This document shows, one piece after another, positions 42,400 through 52,593 of a DNA stretch of 64,000 bases. Origin of the DNA: [Phialemoniopsis] sp. UDSM-2020 (Eukaryota; Ascomycota; Sordariomycetes; Thyridiales; Thyridiaceae); assembly GCA_018873225.1 (NCBI GenBank), contig JAEILZ010000006.1:3162001-3226000 (forward strand), given 5' to 3'. The position numbers and the translations under genes were made by a program. Numbering within the stretch: the stretch's first letter is position 1; each line of letters starts with the position of its first letter. The notes beneath the pieces were generated by a model that was not told the DNA's origin, did no database searches, and saw nothing but the letters and a program-made list of their open reading frames with translations.

Positions 42400-43416
42400 A
42401 TGTCCCGAGTTCGGTCGCCGGGTAGTGCAGACATGGGCACAATATTGATGGACAAGATACATCGAGCTTTCAGGTTTTCGGGATCCGCAAGGTGTATTTA
42501 CCTCTTCGTCTAGACGATCATATAAACACAAGCAATTTTACAACGCTGGAAGACGATTGTCCATCGTTCGAGGTCGTTGTCCTTCACTTGATTATGATTG
42601 TAGTGTCAGACAAGCTTTTGCGGAGGACTCTTGCAAGTCTTGGCAGTTGCTGGATGCGTGAACATTTGCTATTGGTTGTTGTACGATGTACGCACTGCCA
42701 GATGTCTGTGCTTGGAAGTCTTGGCAACTGCTACGTAGTGAGCGATAGCAGTTAGGCTGCCAACTGCTGCTAATACCAAGTGAAGCCTGCCGCCGGAGAT
42801 GCTCATGAACAGGGGCGATAACCCCTGGATCTGCTGATAATCGCGGCACAGCCCCCGATCGTGTAACCAACCACGGGCTGCCCATCTTCTGACCCACGAA
42901 CCAACAGCTCGCAGCGTAGCAGGCTAATGATTTTAAGATTGGCCTGACAGGTACTAGTCGATGTCAGCAAGGCCTCCCGTCACTCGTCCCCAAATGCGGC
43001 AAACATGACTGCATGCATGCACAAAACCTTCGGAGCTAATGTGTCTCGATGTGTCGCAAGAAGACAAGGCGCAAAGATGCCGATATTCCGAGCCAACATC
43101 CGAGAAAGAGAGACTCTGGGGTAAGAATCGTCGCTCGATGGGGATTGCAGTCTAAAAAAGTAATTAATTCAGCCTTACTGTCACGTCGACTGACGTAAAA
43201 GCACCGCAGCTTTGCCGCATCAGCCCCTGGCCGCCCACATGCTACGCTGCAATGACCAACGGCGAGGGCCGCCGCTCTGCAGGACATCGGCTCGTCAACA
43301 AACATGGATGTCCATATAAGCAAGCAATGTACCCGTCTTCCTTCATGTGATGCTATTGTTACTCTCACGATGTTCAAATCATCACTTGGAAAGCAACACA
43401 ACCTTTTCGCTCCGCG
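42400..43416. other. Intergenic, about 1.0 kb, with short direct repeat
   Basis: 3' region of the peptide gene and promoter of the membrane protein gene (CATATAAG at 43313-43320). An imperfect direct repeat AAGTCTTGGCArTTGCT / AAGTCTTGGCAACTGCT occurs at about 42640 and 42716. No gene was recognised. Confidence 0.5.
43313..43320 (+). promoter_or_regulatory. Possible TATA element of the 797-aa membrane protein gene
   Basis: CATATAAG about 100 bp upstream of the ATG at 43417. Confidence 0.35.
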
Positions 43417-45983
43417 ATGACCGACCCACGACAGCCCACCCTGGGCCCGAGGGCACCAGCAAAACCCAAGATCATCAAGCCGCTCCAGAGATACCGCAAG
43501 GCGCTTTTCCTCGTGCTTGGCTACATCATCATATTAGTGGTCCCGTGGGTGTTGACGCTGTACCTGCGCTACCGCCCGTACACGATCGTCAAGCACGACG
43601 CAAGGACTACGATATGGCACAAGTCGGACTATGACACGCTGTGGAACAAGTCTGCCACTGCGACCAGGACCGTCGGCGCCTTCAACATTCTGGCGGGGGT
43701 CATCGGCATCCCGCTCGTTGTAGCCCTGCTCGCGAGGGCCGCCGTCGTGGCCTCGCAGCGGCGCAGGCCGGACCAGAAGCTCAACGCGCGCCAGCTCTTC
43801 AACCTCGCCGACGGCCAGTGGCTGGCGCACACTCGCACGAAGCCCGTCGGCAATTACCTGGCCTGGCTCGCCATGAGCTTGCTAGCCCTAGGTAAGAGAA
43901 CCAACGATGACAATCTGCCCCTATAATCGTGTGAAGTTCTAACACACATGCCCAGTCCTCGTCACACCGGTCATCAGGGCAGCCTTGGTCACCGTCGAGG
44001 CCCGCGAGCTCGCCGTCCCGGCCCCCGCCAGGGCCACAAGGTCCAGCGAGCCCCAGAGGTTCGACGAGGACACAGGCACCGCGTTCCTAGGCTACGACCC
44101 GGCGCCCGCCCTGCTCGACGCCCTGCCGCAGGCTCCCGTGCTCGCGGCGCTGCGGCAGAAGCTCGCGAACGCCGGCAGCGGCGAGCCCCAGCCCCACATG
44201 TGGCTGCTCAACGGGACCTACCGGCCACGGATCCCGCTGCCGTCCCCGACGCCCTTCTCCGTGTACAACTTCAGGAACCTCTTCAGCGAGAAGAGCGAGG
44301 GGCCCGCTTTCGCCGTCTCGTCGGTGCCCTGGGGCACGAACGCGGGCGCGGACCGCTACCACGCCATGGCCGTGGCGAGCCACACGGGGAGCTGCGAACG
44401 GCTCGTCGACAAGGAGGCGTTTCCGTATAACTGCCCGGGCCCGCGGCCGTTCACGAGCCAGGTTACGTACCCCGACGGCGGCGGCGTCAGGATCTGCGTG
44501 CCGGGTGACTACTCACGGCCTGCGTGGGCGAACAGCTTTGAGCAGCAGAACATCACGGAGGAGCTGTTTATCCTCACGACCAAGAAATATCAGACCTCTA
44601 ACAGTACGTTCGCCTCGGGCGAAGTCGCAGTTGCCACGCGATGCACGGCAAAGTCCACACGAGGTTACATTCAAGTTGGCAACGAGACTGGGCCGAGTGA
44701 ACTGGCAGTATTCGTGGACAAGGTGCCAGAGGAGGAGCTCAGCCGGTAAGCTTGTCAATCAACCTCCCATCAACGCATCGCCGAACCAGACCCTTCTCCC
44801 CTGCGGTTCCTTTCCCTCCGTTTCACACGCTGACACACATCCACCTGCGCGCAGCATGTACCACCCCGAATCAGCCTCCAGCTACGACAAGTCCAACCTC
44901 GCCGCCGCCATCCCGCGCTACCCGCTCGACGCCTTCAACCCGGCCTCCACGCTCGTCCTCCCCGCCAGCGGCCCGCTCATGATGTCCGCCATGGCCCTCT
45001 TCGGCAACGGCTCCCTCGCCGGCGCCCTCGCCCTCGCGAGCAACGAGACCATCGGCGACGCCCTCTTGAGCTTCTGCGCCAGCGGCCAGACCCCGTTCCA
45101 GCAGCTCCACGACGAGGTCTTCTCCAACGTCGCCAGGGCGGGCGCCAACACGCCCTGCGTGCCGGGCGTCATGCAGAACGGGGACGCCGCGAGACTTGCG
45201 AGGCTGGCGCAGGCCGGCGTCGACGACCTGGCCGCGGTGCTCGAGGACACGACGGGGAACGGCGTCGGCGCCAGGATGCTCGACCTCGCGATGCTCTTCG
45301 CCAACGAGGCCTACCTGACCGTCGCCAACCGCGAGGCGCGCCCCTCGCTGAGCTACAGCACGCGCTCCGAGGTGCCCGCCCTGCGCAAGCTGCAGCGGCA
45401 GCCGGGCCCCAAGCTGCTCCTGCCGGCCATGTCGCTCGGCGCGACCATCGCCGTGAGCGCGCTCATCGCTCTGCAAGTCCTGGGCATCGTCTTGCTGCTG
45501 CTGTACATCTACAGACGGCCCGTCTGGACCGAGACGCTCGACGCCCTGGCGATCGCGCGCCTGACGCTGCAGCTCCCTGACCTGGCGCAGGTGTCGCGCC
45601 TGGGCCTGCGGTGCGTCGACACGGGCATCGAGTCGCGGGCCCTGGTGCCGCTCGAGAAAGTCGACGGGCTGGTCGGCGTGGCGGACGCGCCGCACGAGCT
45701 GCGGGACGTGGATGTGGATGGCGGGGGAGAAGGCGATAGGCTGTACCCGCCTACGTACGAGGAGGCGGACGGCGGCCGGTCTACGAGTCCGGGGTCGACC
45801 GTGGGAGGAGAGGGGTACCGGTCTGAGCCTGTCGCGCGGGTGACGAACGGTGCTGCTGCGACGCCGGGCCAGGGACGCACGAAGGACTTTACGCTGGTGG
45901 TTGGGGGCGAAGGGTGTGTGCCCCGGAGAGTTGGGCCGGAGGGCGCGGATGAGAAGACTGGTGGGTGGTGTTATTGCTGTTAA
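43417..45983 (+). CDS. Fungal integral membrane protein with three TM helices (797 aa)
   Basis: Three exons, 43417-43891, 43956-44745 and 44855-45983. Helix 1 is ALFLVLGYIIILVVPWVLTLYL, followed by the YRPYTIVKHDARTTIWHKSDYDTLW loop. Helix 2 is AFNILAGVIGIPLVVALLARAAVV and another hydrophobic stretch is YLAWLAMSLLAL...VLVTPVI. A large extracytoplasmic domain has Cys pairs (GSCERLVDKEAFPYNCPG) and NxS/T sequons. The last helix, AMSLGATIAVSALIALQVLGIVLLLLYIY, leads to a cytoplasmic Gly/Glu-rich tail ending in WCYCC, a possible palmitoylation site. This arrangement belongs to a large fungal membrane-protein group without defined function. No enzyme motif is visible. Codon use is strongly GC-rich. 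Confidence 0.85.
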
Positions 45984-46297
45984 TGATTTATCAAAGCATC
46001 ATCATGTAGCGCGCGTGCAATTGGAAGCATAGATATACCATGTACGAATATATTCTTCTGGTAAAAAAGGTCGTGTCTAAATATCAAATGATTGTTGTTC
46101 CCCTCAGGTAACAAGAAAAAGAAAAAAAGAGCTTGCGATGAATAGCATACCATGTTGAATCATGCTCTCAGCGACGAAACCCAAGGATCCTCATAACTTC
46201 ATGACCAAATTCCGAAAGTAAAAGAAAATGCAACACACTTCCCTAACCGGCGGCTCTCTTGCAAGGCCGATCACTTACTCCGTAAATAACGCCGTTT
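45984..46297. other. Convergent 3' region, about 310 bp
   Basis: AT-rich 3' ends of the membrane protein and methyltransferase genes. No gene was seen. Confidence 0.5.
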
Positions 46298-47044
46298 TTA
46301 TGCAACAACGGGCTTGCGCCCAATGACCCAGAGGAACTTGGCGTCCTTTTCGTCCTCGAGGACCTCCTCGACCAGGACCTCGACCCCGAGCCCGCGGATC
46401 TTGGTCAGCGTCCCCTCGGCCCCGAACCCGCTCCAATACATCCACCCCTTCTCCTGGCCCAGCCACTCCTCCATGACCGAGCCGCCCATCTCGCCCGCCG
46501 AGAAATTGGCCAGGAAGTACCCTCCGGGCCTCAGCCACCCGGCGATGCGGCCCAGCAGGACCTCCTGCTCGGCGCGCGGCAGGTGGATGATGCTGTAGAA
46601 CCCGAGCACGGCGTCGAACGAGCCCTGCTCGAACGACAGCGCCATCATGTCGCCCTCGAGCCAGGTGACATCCTCGCCGCCGGGCACAACCGCCATGTTG
46701 GCCTTGCCGATGCGCACCTGCTCCGACGACAGGTCGTTGGCCGTGACGCGCGCGCCGGGGCACGTCTCGAGCAGGTGCTGGGTGACGGGCAGGCCGGCGC
46801 CGCAGCCGAGCTCGAGGAACGAAAGCCCCTCCTTTTTGGCATCGCTGCCCTTCATGAGGTCGAGCAACTTCTGCAGGTAGGCCATGCGCTTGGGCGAGTG
46901 GTCCGCGGTCCAGGCGTTGTACTCGACGGCGATGGCGTCGTACGACTCCTTGAGGCGGGCCTTGATGTCCTGCGGGTCCTGCTGGACGCGGTGCGCACGG
47001 GTGGCGACCGAGTTGTCGGCTTCATTGTTATCGTGGGAGGCCAT
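46298..47044 (-). CDS. SAM-dependent methyltransferase (class I)
   Basis: Single exon, 248 residues from the ATG at 47044, which has an excellent start context (GCAACCATGG). ATG 47143 in frame would add 33 residues and is an alternative. DPQDIKARLKESYDAIAVEYNAW leads into the Rossmann-like fold. Motif I is SFLELGCGAG (about residues 75-84), followed by VTANDLSSEQ (acidic residue for the SAM ribose), WLEGDMMAL and FDAVLGFYSIIHLPR, and GWLRPGGYFLANF. The order matches methyltransferase type 11/25 folds. The substrate is not predictable; similar fungal proteins are housekeeping-like or secondary-metabolite associated. It is cytosolic. Confidence 0.9.
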   Translation of the reverse strand: MASHDNNEADNSVATRAHRVQQDPQDIKARLKESYDAIAVEYNAWTADHSPKRMAYLQKLLDLMKGSDAKKEGLSFLELGCGAGLPVTQHLLETCPGARVTANDLSSEQVRIGKANMAVVPGGEDVTWLEGDMMALSFEQGSFDAVLGFYSIIHLPRAEQEVLLGRIAGWLRPGGYFLANFSAGEMGGSVMEEWLGQEKGWMYWSGFGAEGTLTKIRGLGVEVLVEEVLEDEKDAKFLWVIGRKPVVA

Positions 47045-47975
47045 GGTTGCTTCCTTTGCGCGGGCGAGCTCCTTGAGGTAAGGGAGGTGGGAGGACGGGT
47101 TGTGGTAGTCTGGGTAGAGTTTGTCTGTGACCAGAGGGATCATAGCTATCTTAGCTCGATGCTTTTGGGGTTTCAACGGAGGCAAGTAGAAGAAGGTGAT
47201 TGGTTGATCTGCTTTTTGAATCTAATTCATCATTCAATACCTCGTTATTCCGGCCAACAATCCGGGCGGCTCTTATACCTAAAAGTCGGGGACGCCCCGG
47301 CGCCGTCGCGGGTGAAGCGGGGACAAAAAAGTTGGGGGATGATTCACACGGCGAACTTGAAATGTCAATACGCAAGAATACGCCAGACTTCCCTCATCCA
47401 GCCATCGGCTCTCCGCAATGGGGATCCATAAGACGAACAGACCAGCATGTGTGAATCATAGCTTTTCAAAAAAGAAAGACAATAAACGCCCAGTCTATTT
47501 CCAAGTTACATATGGATATTACATAAAACGGAGAGCGGCAGCGCGCGATGCTAGAGATGGGCCCTGAGATCGAAAATCGAAACTAGCGTTGGAGTCATCC
47601 GGCCTTCGGTCGTCGATTGACCGAACAGACAACGGCGTGCCATGCAGAAATGTTTCGAAAAAGAACAAACCCCCGTAACCGTACGAGGCCCCCTTGACCG
47701 TTGTAAGTAAAAAGGAAAACAAATTCGAGTATAGCAACGCCTTTTTCGCTTGCTTTCTTGCGTTGTTGTCGCGTCGGCCCTGCAGCTAAACCGCAGATCT
47801 CGGTATTGGGAGTCATCGTGCGTGGATGAGACCATGACATAGCCGTCGACATTCGTCATCGCGATTCCGACCTCATTCTCCGGTCGAATTTATGACCCTC
47901 CTCTTTTCTTCTTTCACTTCTCCTCTCTTCCTCTTCCATCCCATGTTTGTTCCTTCTCCCTTGTGACAATCTCCC
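47045..47975. other. Intergenic, about 930 bp
   Basis: 5' flank of the methyltransferase gene and the 3' flank of the GH76 gene, with a T/C-rich stretch at about 47890-47970. The short minus-strand frames at 47519-47859 are not supported. Confidence 0.5.
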
Positions 47976-49629
47976 TTAATCCATGCCCATGTACCAGAAC
48001 ATGCCCGAGCCCGCACCGACAATAAGAATCGTCAGGATCGCCGCGCCCGCCCGGTCGCCGGTGTTGATCTTGCCGTACCGCTGCTCAATCGTGAGCGGCG
48101 TCTCGTGTCCAGCATCAGGCTTGCCCTGAGAAGTACCGCCGGTGCTGTTGGTCAGCGGGCCCTTGGCCGTGTCGACGAGCAGCGACGTCAGCGCCGCGAG
48201 CACGTTTTGCTGCTGCATGGCGCCCGTGTCATCGAACACGCCGGTAGACCACTTGAAGCCGCACATGCGGCCATTGGCGCCGCCCGTGCACTGCTTGACG
48301 GCGGCCTGGGTCGACGTCATGAGGACCGGCATGATCTTGGCCTTGGTGAAGGGCGCCAGCTGCGTCGTCGAGGCGAGCCAGCGGTGCATGTAGCCCTTGA
48401 AGCTCTCCATGTCGGTCGTGCAGGTCGCGTGCTCGCAGGCCACCTCGAAGGCGATGCCGTCCGGGAAGAAGACCTTGATGATCTGCGAGAGAAGGCCGTT
48501 GATGCGCTCTTCCCACTCGGGCGCTTGGGTCTGTCAAATGTGTGTTAGCCCTCCGTTCCGTCTTGCTCCCCCTCCCCTTCGTTTCACGTAGCGGATCGGC
48601 CGAGCGAGCCTGGATTGCTTGAGGAGCCACTCACCATGTTCCACATGAAAGCCGAGCCCTGCAGGAGAATGACGGCGTTGTACGAGAACTGGAACTTGTT
48701 GATCTTGGTGCACTCGTCGCCCTCGTGGGCGCCGTCGTAGACGTTGTACTCGTCGTCGATGTACTTGAGGCGCCTGACCAAGTCCCACGTCCTGACGGCG
48801 TTCTCGGCGTAGGTCTGGTTGTCGGTGTAGCGGGCGAGGCGCGCGGCGATGTTGAAGTAGCACCCGTTGGCAATGGCTGTGGGTAGTGAGTAGACCCCGT
48901 TAGTATGAAACCCTCAAGAGAAGAAAAAAGAGGAGCAGGGAGAAAGTTTTGGCATACTGTTGATGTAGTCGAAGCCGTTGTTACTCGGGTAGACCTGCCA
49001 CCGCAGACCCCAGTCGCAGTTGTGTCCCTCGCGCGTGACGCGGCGGTCCGGGCTCGACTGCTCGTTGTAGACGGCCTGGACGAGGGCGAGCCACTGGGGC
49101 TTGTCCTCGGGGGGGTCCTCGAAGCCGAGCTCGGTGGCCAGCATGGCGGAGAAGGCCCAGAAGGACTGGTCATCGTTACCCATGGACGCGCTCCAGTTGG
49201 CCGGGTTGTAGTCGGCGTGCTCGCCGACCTGGAACATCATGGCGCGCTTCACGATGGGGTTGAACTGGGTGTCGCCCGTGTAGTGCCAGTAGTCGAGTAG
49301 GGTGCCCCAGAGGGCGCCGCCCTGCCACCAGTAGTAGTCGCCATCTGGGGGAGGGCCGGGCAGGATACCGGGCACCCAGCCGGGCTCGTCGCCCTTGTAG
49401 TAGGTTGAGAGGAGGTCCTTTGCGACGGTTTCGGCGGCCTTTTTGATGGAATCTGTAGAGAGCGAGGGAGAGAAGGTCAGTATCGTCGTTACCGTCGTCG
49501 TCGCCGTGGGATGGTTGAATGATGGCGGGAGAAGAGCGGCTTACCAGGAGATTGAAGGTCGACCTCTAGCGCCGCCTGGGCGCCATGCGAGGTCAGTAGC
49601 AGCGGCCATATCCAGTTCTTCAACAACAT
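47976..49629 (-). CDS. GH76 mannan endo-1,6-alpha-mannosidase, DFG5/DCW1 type
   Basis: Four exons (49545-49629, 48958-49452, 48635-48876, 47976-48530) give 458 residues. The signal peptide is MLLKNWIWPLLLTSHGAQA. The family landmarks are YYWWQGGALWGTLLDYWHYTGD, the catalytic double Asp in GNDDQSFW, CDWGLRWQVYPSNNGFDYIN, NGCYFNIAARLARYT, and FQFSYNAVILLQGSAFMWNM. The C-terminal Cys-rich part (ACEHATC, CGFKWSTGVFD) is also typical, and the end GAAILTILIVGAGSGMFWYMGMD is a membrane or GPI signal. Dfg5/Dcw1 enzymes process the GPI glycan and link GPI proteins into the cell wall, so this is a conserved wall-biogenesis gene. The length fits the family (about 450 residues). Confidence 0.95.
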
Positions 49630-51305
49630 GGCGACAAATGTAGCGATAGATGGAGAGAGAGAGATATGCGACAAAAAGCGAGCGAATGTAAAGGAAATGC
49701 AAATCAACGAAGGAAGATTCGACAATCAGAGAGGCAGATCCAGGTTTCAGCAGTCCAGCATGTTCTCTCTGGTGTCGGTGATGTTCCAGGAGGCAAGTTG
49801 GTTCGCCTTTGTGTGGGGTGACAGGACCAAGAAAGACCGGGAGGGACCAGGGGGGATGAAATGGGGACTTGTTACGAGAGTGAAAAGGAGTGGAAAGAAG
49901 TGGGAAAACAAGGACAGGACGAGTTTCGTCAGTCAATGCAAGGACGTAACAGGCGCAGATCCACGTCCACACGGTGTCCACCGAATAGAGATTGCCAGCA
50001 GATTTGCCAAGAGTTTTGGGATCTTGCCAGGGTGTGCTGGTGTCTCTTCTCTGAAATGTACACAGAGTTGGCCAAATGCGCAGTCTTGTTGCGCCAGAAA
50101 CATATGTACATACATCACAGCACATATGAATTACAGCTGCTGACCATGCCTTTTCAGCCCTGAAGAAACTGTGCAGTCAGTAAGCCTGTCAGTCCAGTCA
50201 GTCCCTGCAGAAACGAGATGCATATGCTCATGCATCATCAACATCGTCAACATCAACAACACCACCACCGGCAACCAGCACCACCTCCCAGCTTCGTGCT
50301 CATCCTCCCACAAAATAAAGTACGATAAAACCCCAATAGTTACTTTGACTTCTTTGTTTGCATGTCGCGCGCCACTCACTGTCTACCTATCCCTCCAACG
50401 ACATTGTGTGTCTTCATTTGGTATGCATCGAAGGACCGGGGTCTTGGCACATGGTGGCTTAGACTCTGTGTGTGCAATGTATCCCTGCTAACAGAGGCCT
50501 CTTTCAGTGACCAAATGGCTGTTTAGCCTTCTCATTAGCACGTTGAGGCGCCTGTCCACAGCGGCTCGCCCGGTTCCTGGTGGCCCGGGAACCGCTCTGA
50601 GTGGCCGCTAACGGCTGTCCAGGTGGGCGTTTTTGTGGAGCAAGAGTGTGTCCCAATTCTCGATACGAAAATCCACCCAGAAGACCCAAGGGAAGATGCC
50701 GAGCCCCTATTTCTTCCCTTTACTTGCTCGCATCCACACACCATCGATTTCACCTTTGATGAGCCAGAGCCAATGGTACCTGAGCATAAGGCTAACAAGG
50801 CCCCGGTTTTACAGCTTCTAGATGTGTACGGGGTACGGAGGAACGGACTTGTAGGATCTCCTTTGCATACGGTCTAGTATTTTGCGTAAATCAATGCGAG
50901 AGTAGATAAAGTAGGTATTTTGTAGCAGATGGGAGGCGTGTCGCATTTACTCTTTGCTGAGCTGAGCTGAACTGAGCCCGTAGCTATTTCCATCTTCTTA
51001 CTTTACTTTACGGTACGAGTACTTATACGGCGCTTCCAGCCCGCCACCCCTCGCGTATGCCGAGCCTTTTCGCTCGTGAACCAAGAAAATAATGCCACCT
51101 CCAAAGCAACGCCGTCCATTCCATCCCGAGTGCGCGCACAGTAGGAGCGAGAAATGCCCAGCGATATGTCTTGATATGGTTGACGCGGCCCCGTTGGCGC
51201 AGTGAGCGCCTGGATCGCCGAAGGAGATGAGACTCGTCATTGATGTGGTTCGCCAAGAGTTGTCGTCGCTCCCTTCCGGACTTTCCGCCTACACATCGTA
51301 ACCAA
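49630..51305. other. Long intergenic region, about 1.7 kb
   Basis: 5' flank of the GH76 gene and 3' flank of the repeat protein. Includes a CAT/CAA/CAC-rich microsatellite-like run at about 50220-50300. A tRNA-like A-box fragment (GTTGGCGCAGTGAGCGCC) at about 51193 has no acceptor stem. Short frames are unsupported. Confidence 0.5.
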
Positions 51306-51731
51306 CTACAACTTGGACCCCCTCTTGCTCATGCCGCCCTCCTCAGCCTCGCGAGGCATCGGCCCGCCGGACTCGTTCTTCATGCTGATAGGGTCGCCCA
51401 GCATGCTCGGGTTGGCGTCCGGGCCGTGAAGCTTCTTGGCCGCCTTCTCCCGGAGCGTCTCGCCGCCGCCGCCGCCGCTCTGCTTCCGCTCGCTGGGCGT
51501 TGTGGACTTCTCGGATGAGTGCCCGGACTGTCGGCTACCTTGTTCGCCGTCCTTTGGGATCGTGTCGCTGGTCTCGGCCTTGAGACTGATCGGATCTCCC
51601 AGCTGAGATGGGTTCGCGCCCTCGCCATGGAGTTTCTTGGCTGCCTTTTCGCGGAGGGTATCTCCTGAACCGGTCTTGTCCAGGTCCGACTCGGTCGGAG
51701 TGAGGTCACGAAGGGGATTTCTTTTAGACAT
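51306..51731 (-). CDS. Hydrophilic protein with two copies of a 31-residue repeat
   Basis: Single exon, 141 residues. Two near-identical blocks occur at residues 24-54 and 91-121, each with T-L-R-E-K-A-A-K-K-L-H-G, then ANPS-x-LGDPIS-x-K. A Gly/Ser/Lys-rich linker separates them and the protein ends MSKRGSKL. The composition (Lys, Glu, Gly, Ser; no Cys; no hydrophobic segment) resembles desiccation/stress (LEA-like) hydrophilic proteins. I believe related single- or double-copy proteins occur widely in Pezizomycotina, but no function has been assigned that I know of. The ATG at 51731 is the first in frame. It sits between GH76 and the mitochondrial stomatin-like gene. Confidence 0.82.
   Translation of the reverse strand: MSKRNPLRDLTPTESDLDKTGSGDTLREKAAKKLHGEGANPSQLGDPISLKAETSDTIPKDGEQGSRQSGHSSEKSTTPSERKQSGGGGGETLREKAAKKLHGPDANPSMLGDPISMKNESGGPMPREAEEGGMSKRGSKL
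51369..51461 (-). repeat. Second coding repeat unit of the hydrophilic protein
   Basis: Encodes residues 91-121. It matches the unit at 51570-51662 in about 24 of 31 residues by eye, with only conservative changes in most other positions. Confidence 0.75.
51570..51662 (-). repeat. First coding repeat unit of the hydrophilic protein
   Basis: Encodes residues 24-54 (TLREKAAKKLHG, then ANPSQLGDPISLK). It is the partner of 51369-51461. Confidence 0.75.
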
Positions 51732-52593
51732 GGTAAGGTGATGTTTGACACGTTGTAAAGATGCCCTGCTTGCTACCTGCTGCTGTAGAAGTATTCAAAA
51801 GGGTTCATTCATATGTTATATTTCACTTATATGTCTATGTTTTCCATGACTCTACTACTCGCTACAGGTGTTGTCAGTAGCGTTGCGCTGCAAAATGGTG
51901 ACTTCATCTCCAGCGAGCACTTCTGGGGGCGCCTGGCGGTGCCGTCGATATAAACTCGAGTCCATGACCTCACGACAATTGACTTGGAATCATGCTTAAC
52001 AAGCTTAACAGCAAGCCCGCCAGTAGCTCCAGGCGTCCAGCGCGCCATAATGTTCACTACGGCCCGCCTCAATTCACATGCTGAAACGGCGAATCGCCGC
52101 GCTATAAGTTTGGTGGGCGTTTTGCGTTTCAGCGGAATGTGCCCGCTAAGACAAAGACAGTGGGGCTCGATAGGCCAATGATTTGGCAGTCATATCTCAT
52201 TGCAGATGGCCTCGCATATGCGGAGAGGATAGAAGAGGCGTCTGCAAGTTGTTATTGGGTTCGAAGTAACCATGTACTACTCAAAGCTCAATTGATTCAT
52301 TAATTCAAATACTTCAGACTGTTGACAGCTAAGAGAGAATTGGTGGGCTGCAGGTGCTGGAGGGAGCTGGACAGCTCGCTCAGGCGAAGCACGTGCCACC
52401 CTACTTGACCTGGTTCGAAGTGATTGACGTATCACAACCACAGCTCACCTTTCTTAGTTATCAATTTGAAGATCCCAGAACTTCGGCACAAGGCTCAAGA
52501 AAAGCTACCAGACGGAAACCACCACGCCGTCACCATCTCCGGAAGCCTCGCCCTCAACCGCCAACGCAGCGCTTGCAACAGCAGAAGCGGGTC
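51732..52593. other. Intergenic, about 860 bp
   Basis: Divergent promoter between the repeat protein and the stomatin-like gene. A minus-strand frame of about 72 codons from an ATG near 52049 has no family character. The frame of the stomatin-like gene is open back to 52354, but that part is probably 5' leader. Confidence 0.45.

Noticed and set aside
42210..42425. Unspliced 71-codon reading of the peptide gene
   Set aside because: It reads through a canonical intron and produces a tail without cysteine pairing. The spliced form is more natural.
44871..45695. Minus-strand frame of 274 codons opposite the membrane protein
   Set aside because: It is an antisense shadow rich in Arg, Gly and Gln. 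The plus strand has the true helices.
50220..50300. CAT/CAA/CAC-rich run as a possible functional repeat
   Set aside because: It is an irregular low-complexity tract in a non-coding region without periodic structure.
51185..51255. tRNA-like stretch with an A-box-like GTTGGCGCAGTGAGCGCC
   Set aside because: No matching acceptor stem, anticodon arm or intact B box follows, and the GGTTCGCC downstream is not in position. It was treated as chance or a degenerate fragment.
51827..52049. Minus-strand 72-codon frame in the stomatin promoter
   Set aside because: No start context, motif or splice support; it was left as unassigned.
52354..52593. N-terminal extension of the stomatin-like frame
   Set aside because: It starts at a non-ATG codon and is basic and repetitive. 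The ATG pair at 52594 begins a proper mitochondrial targeting sequence.
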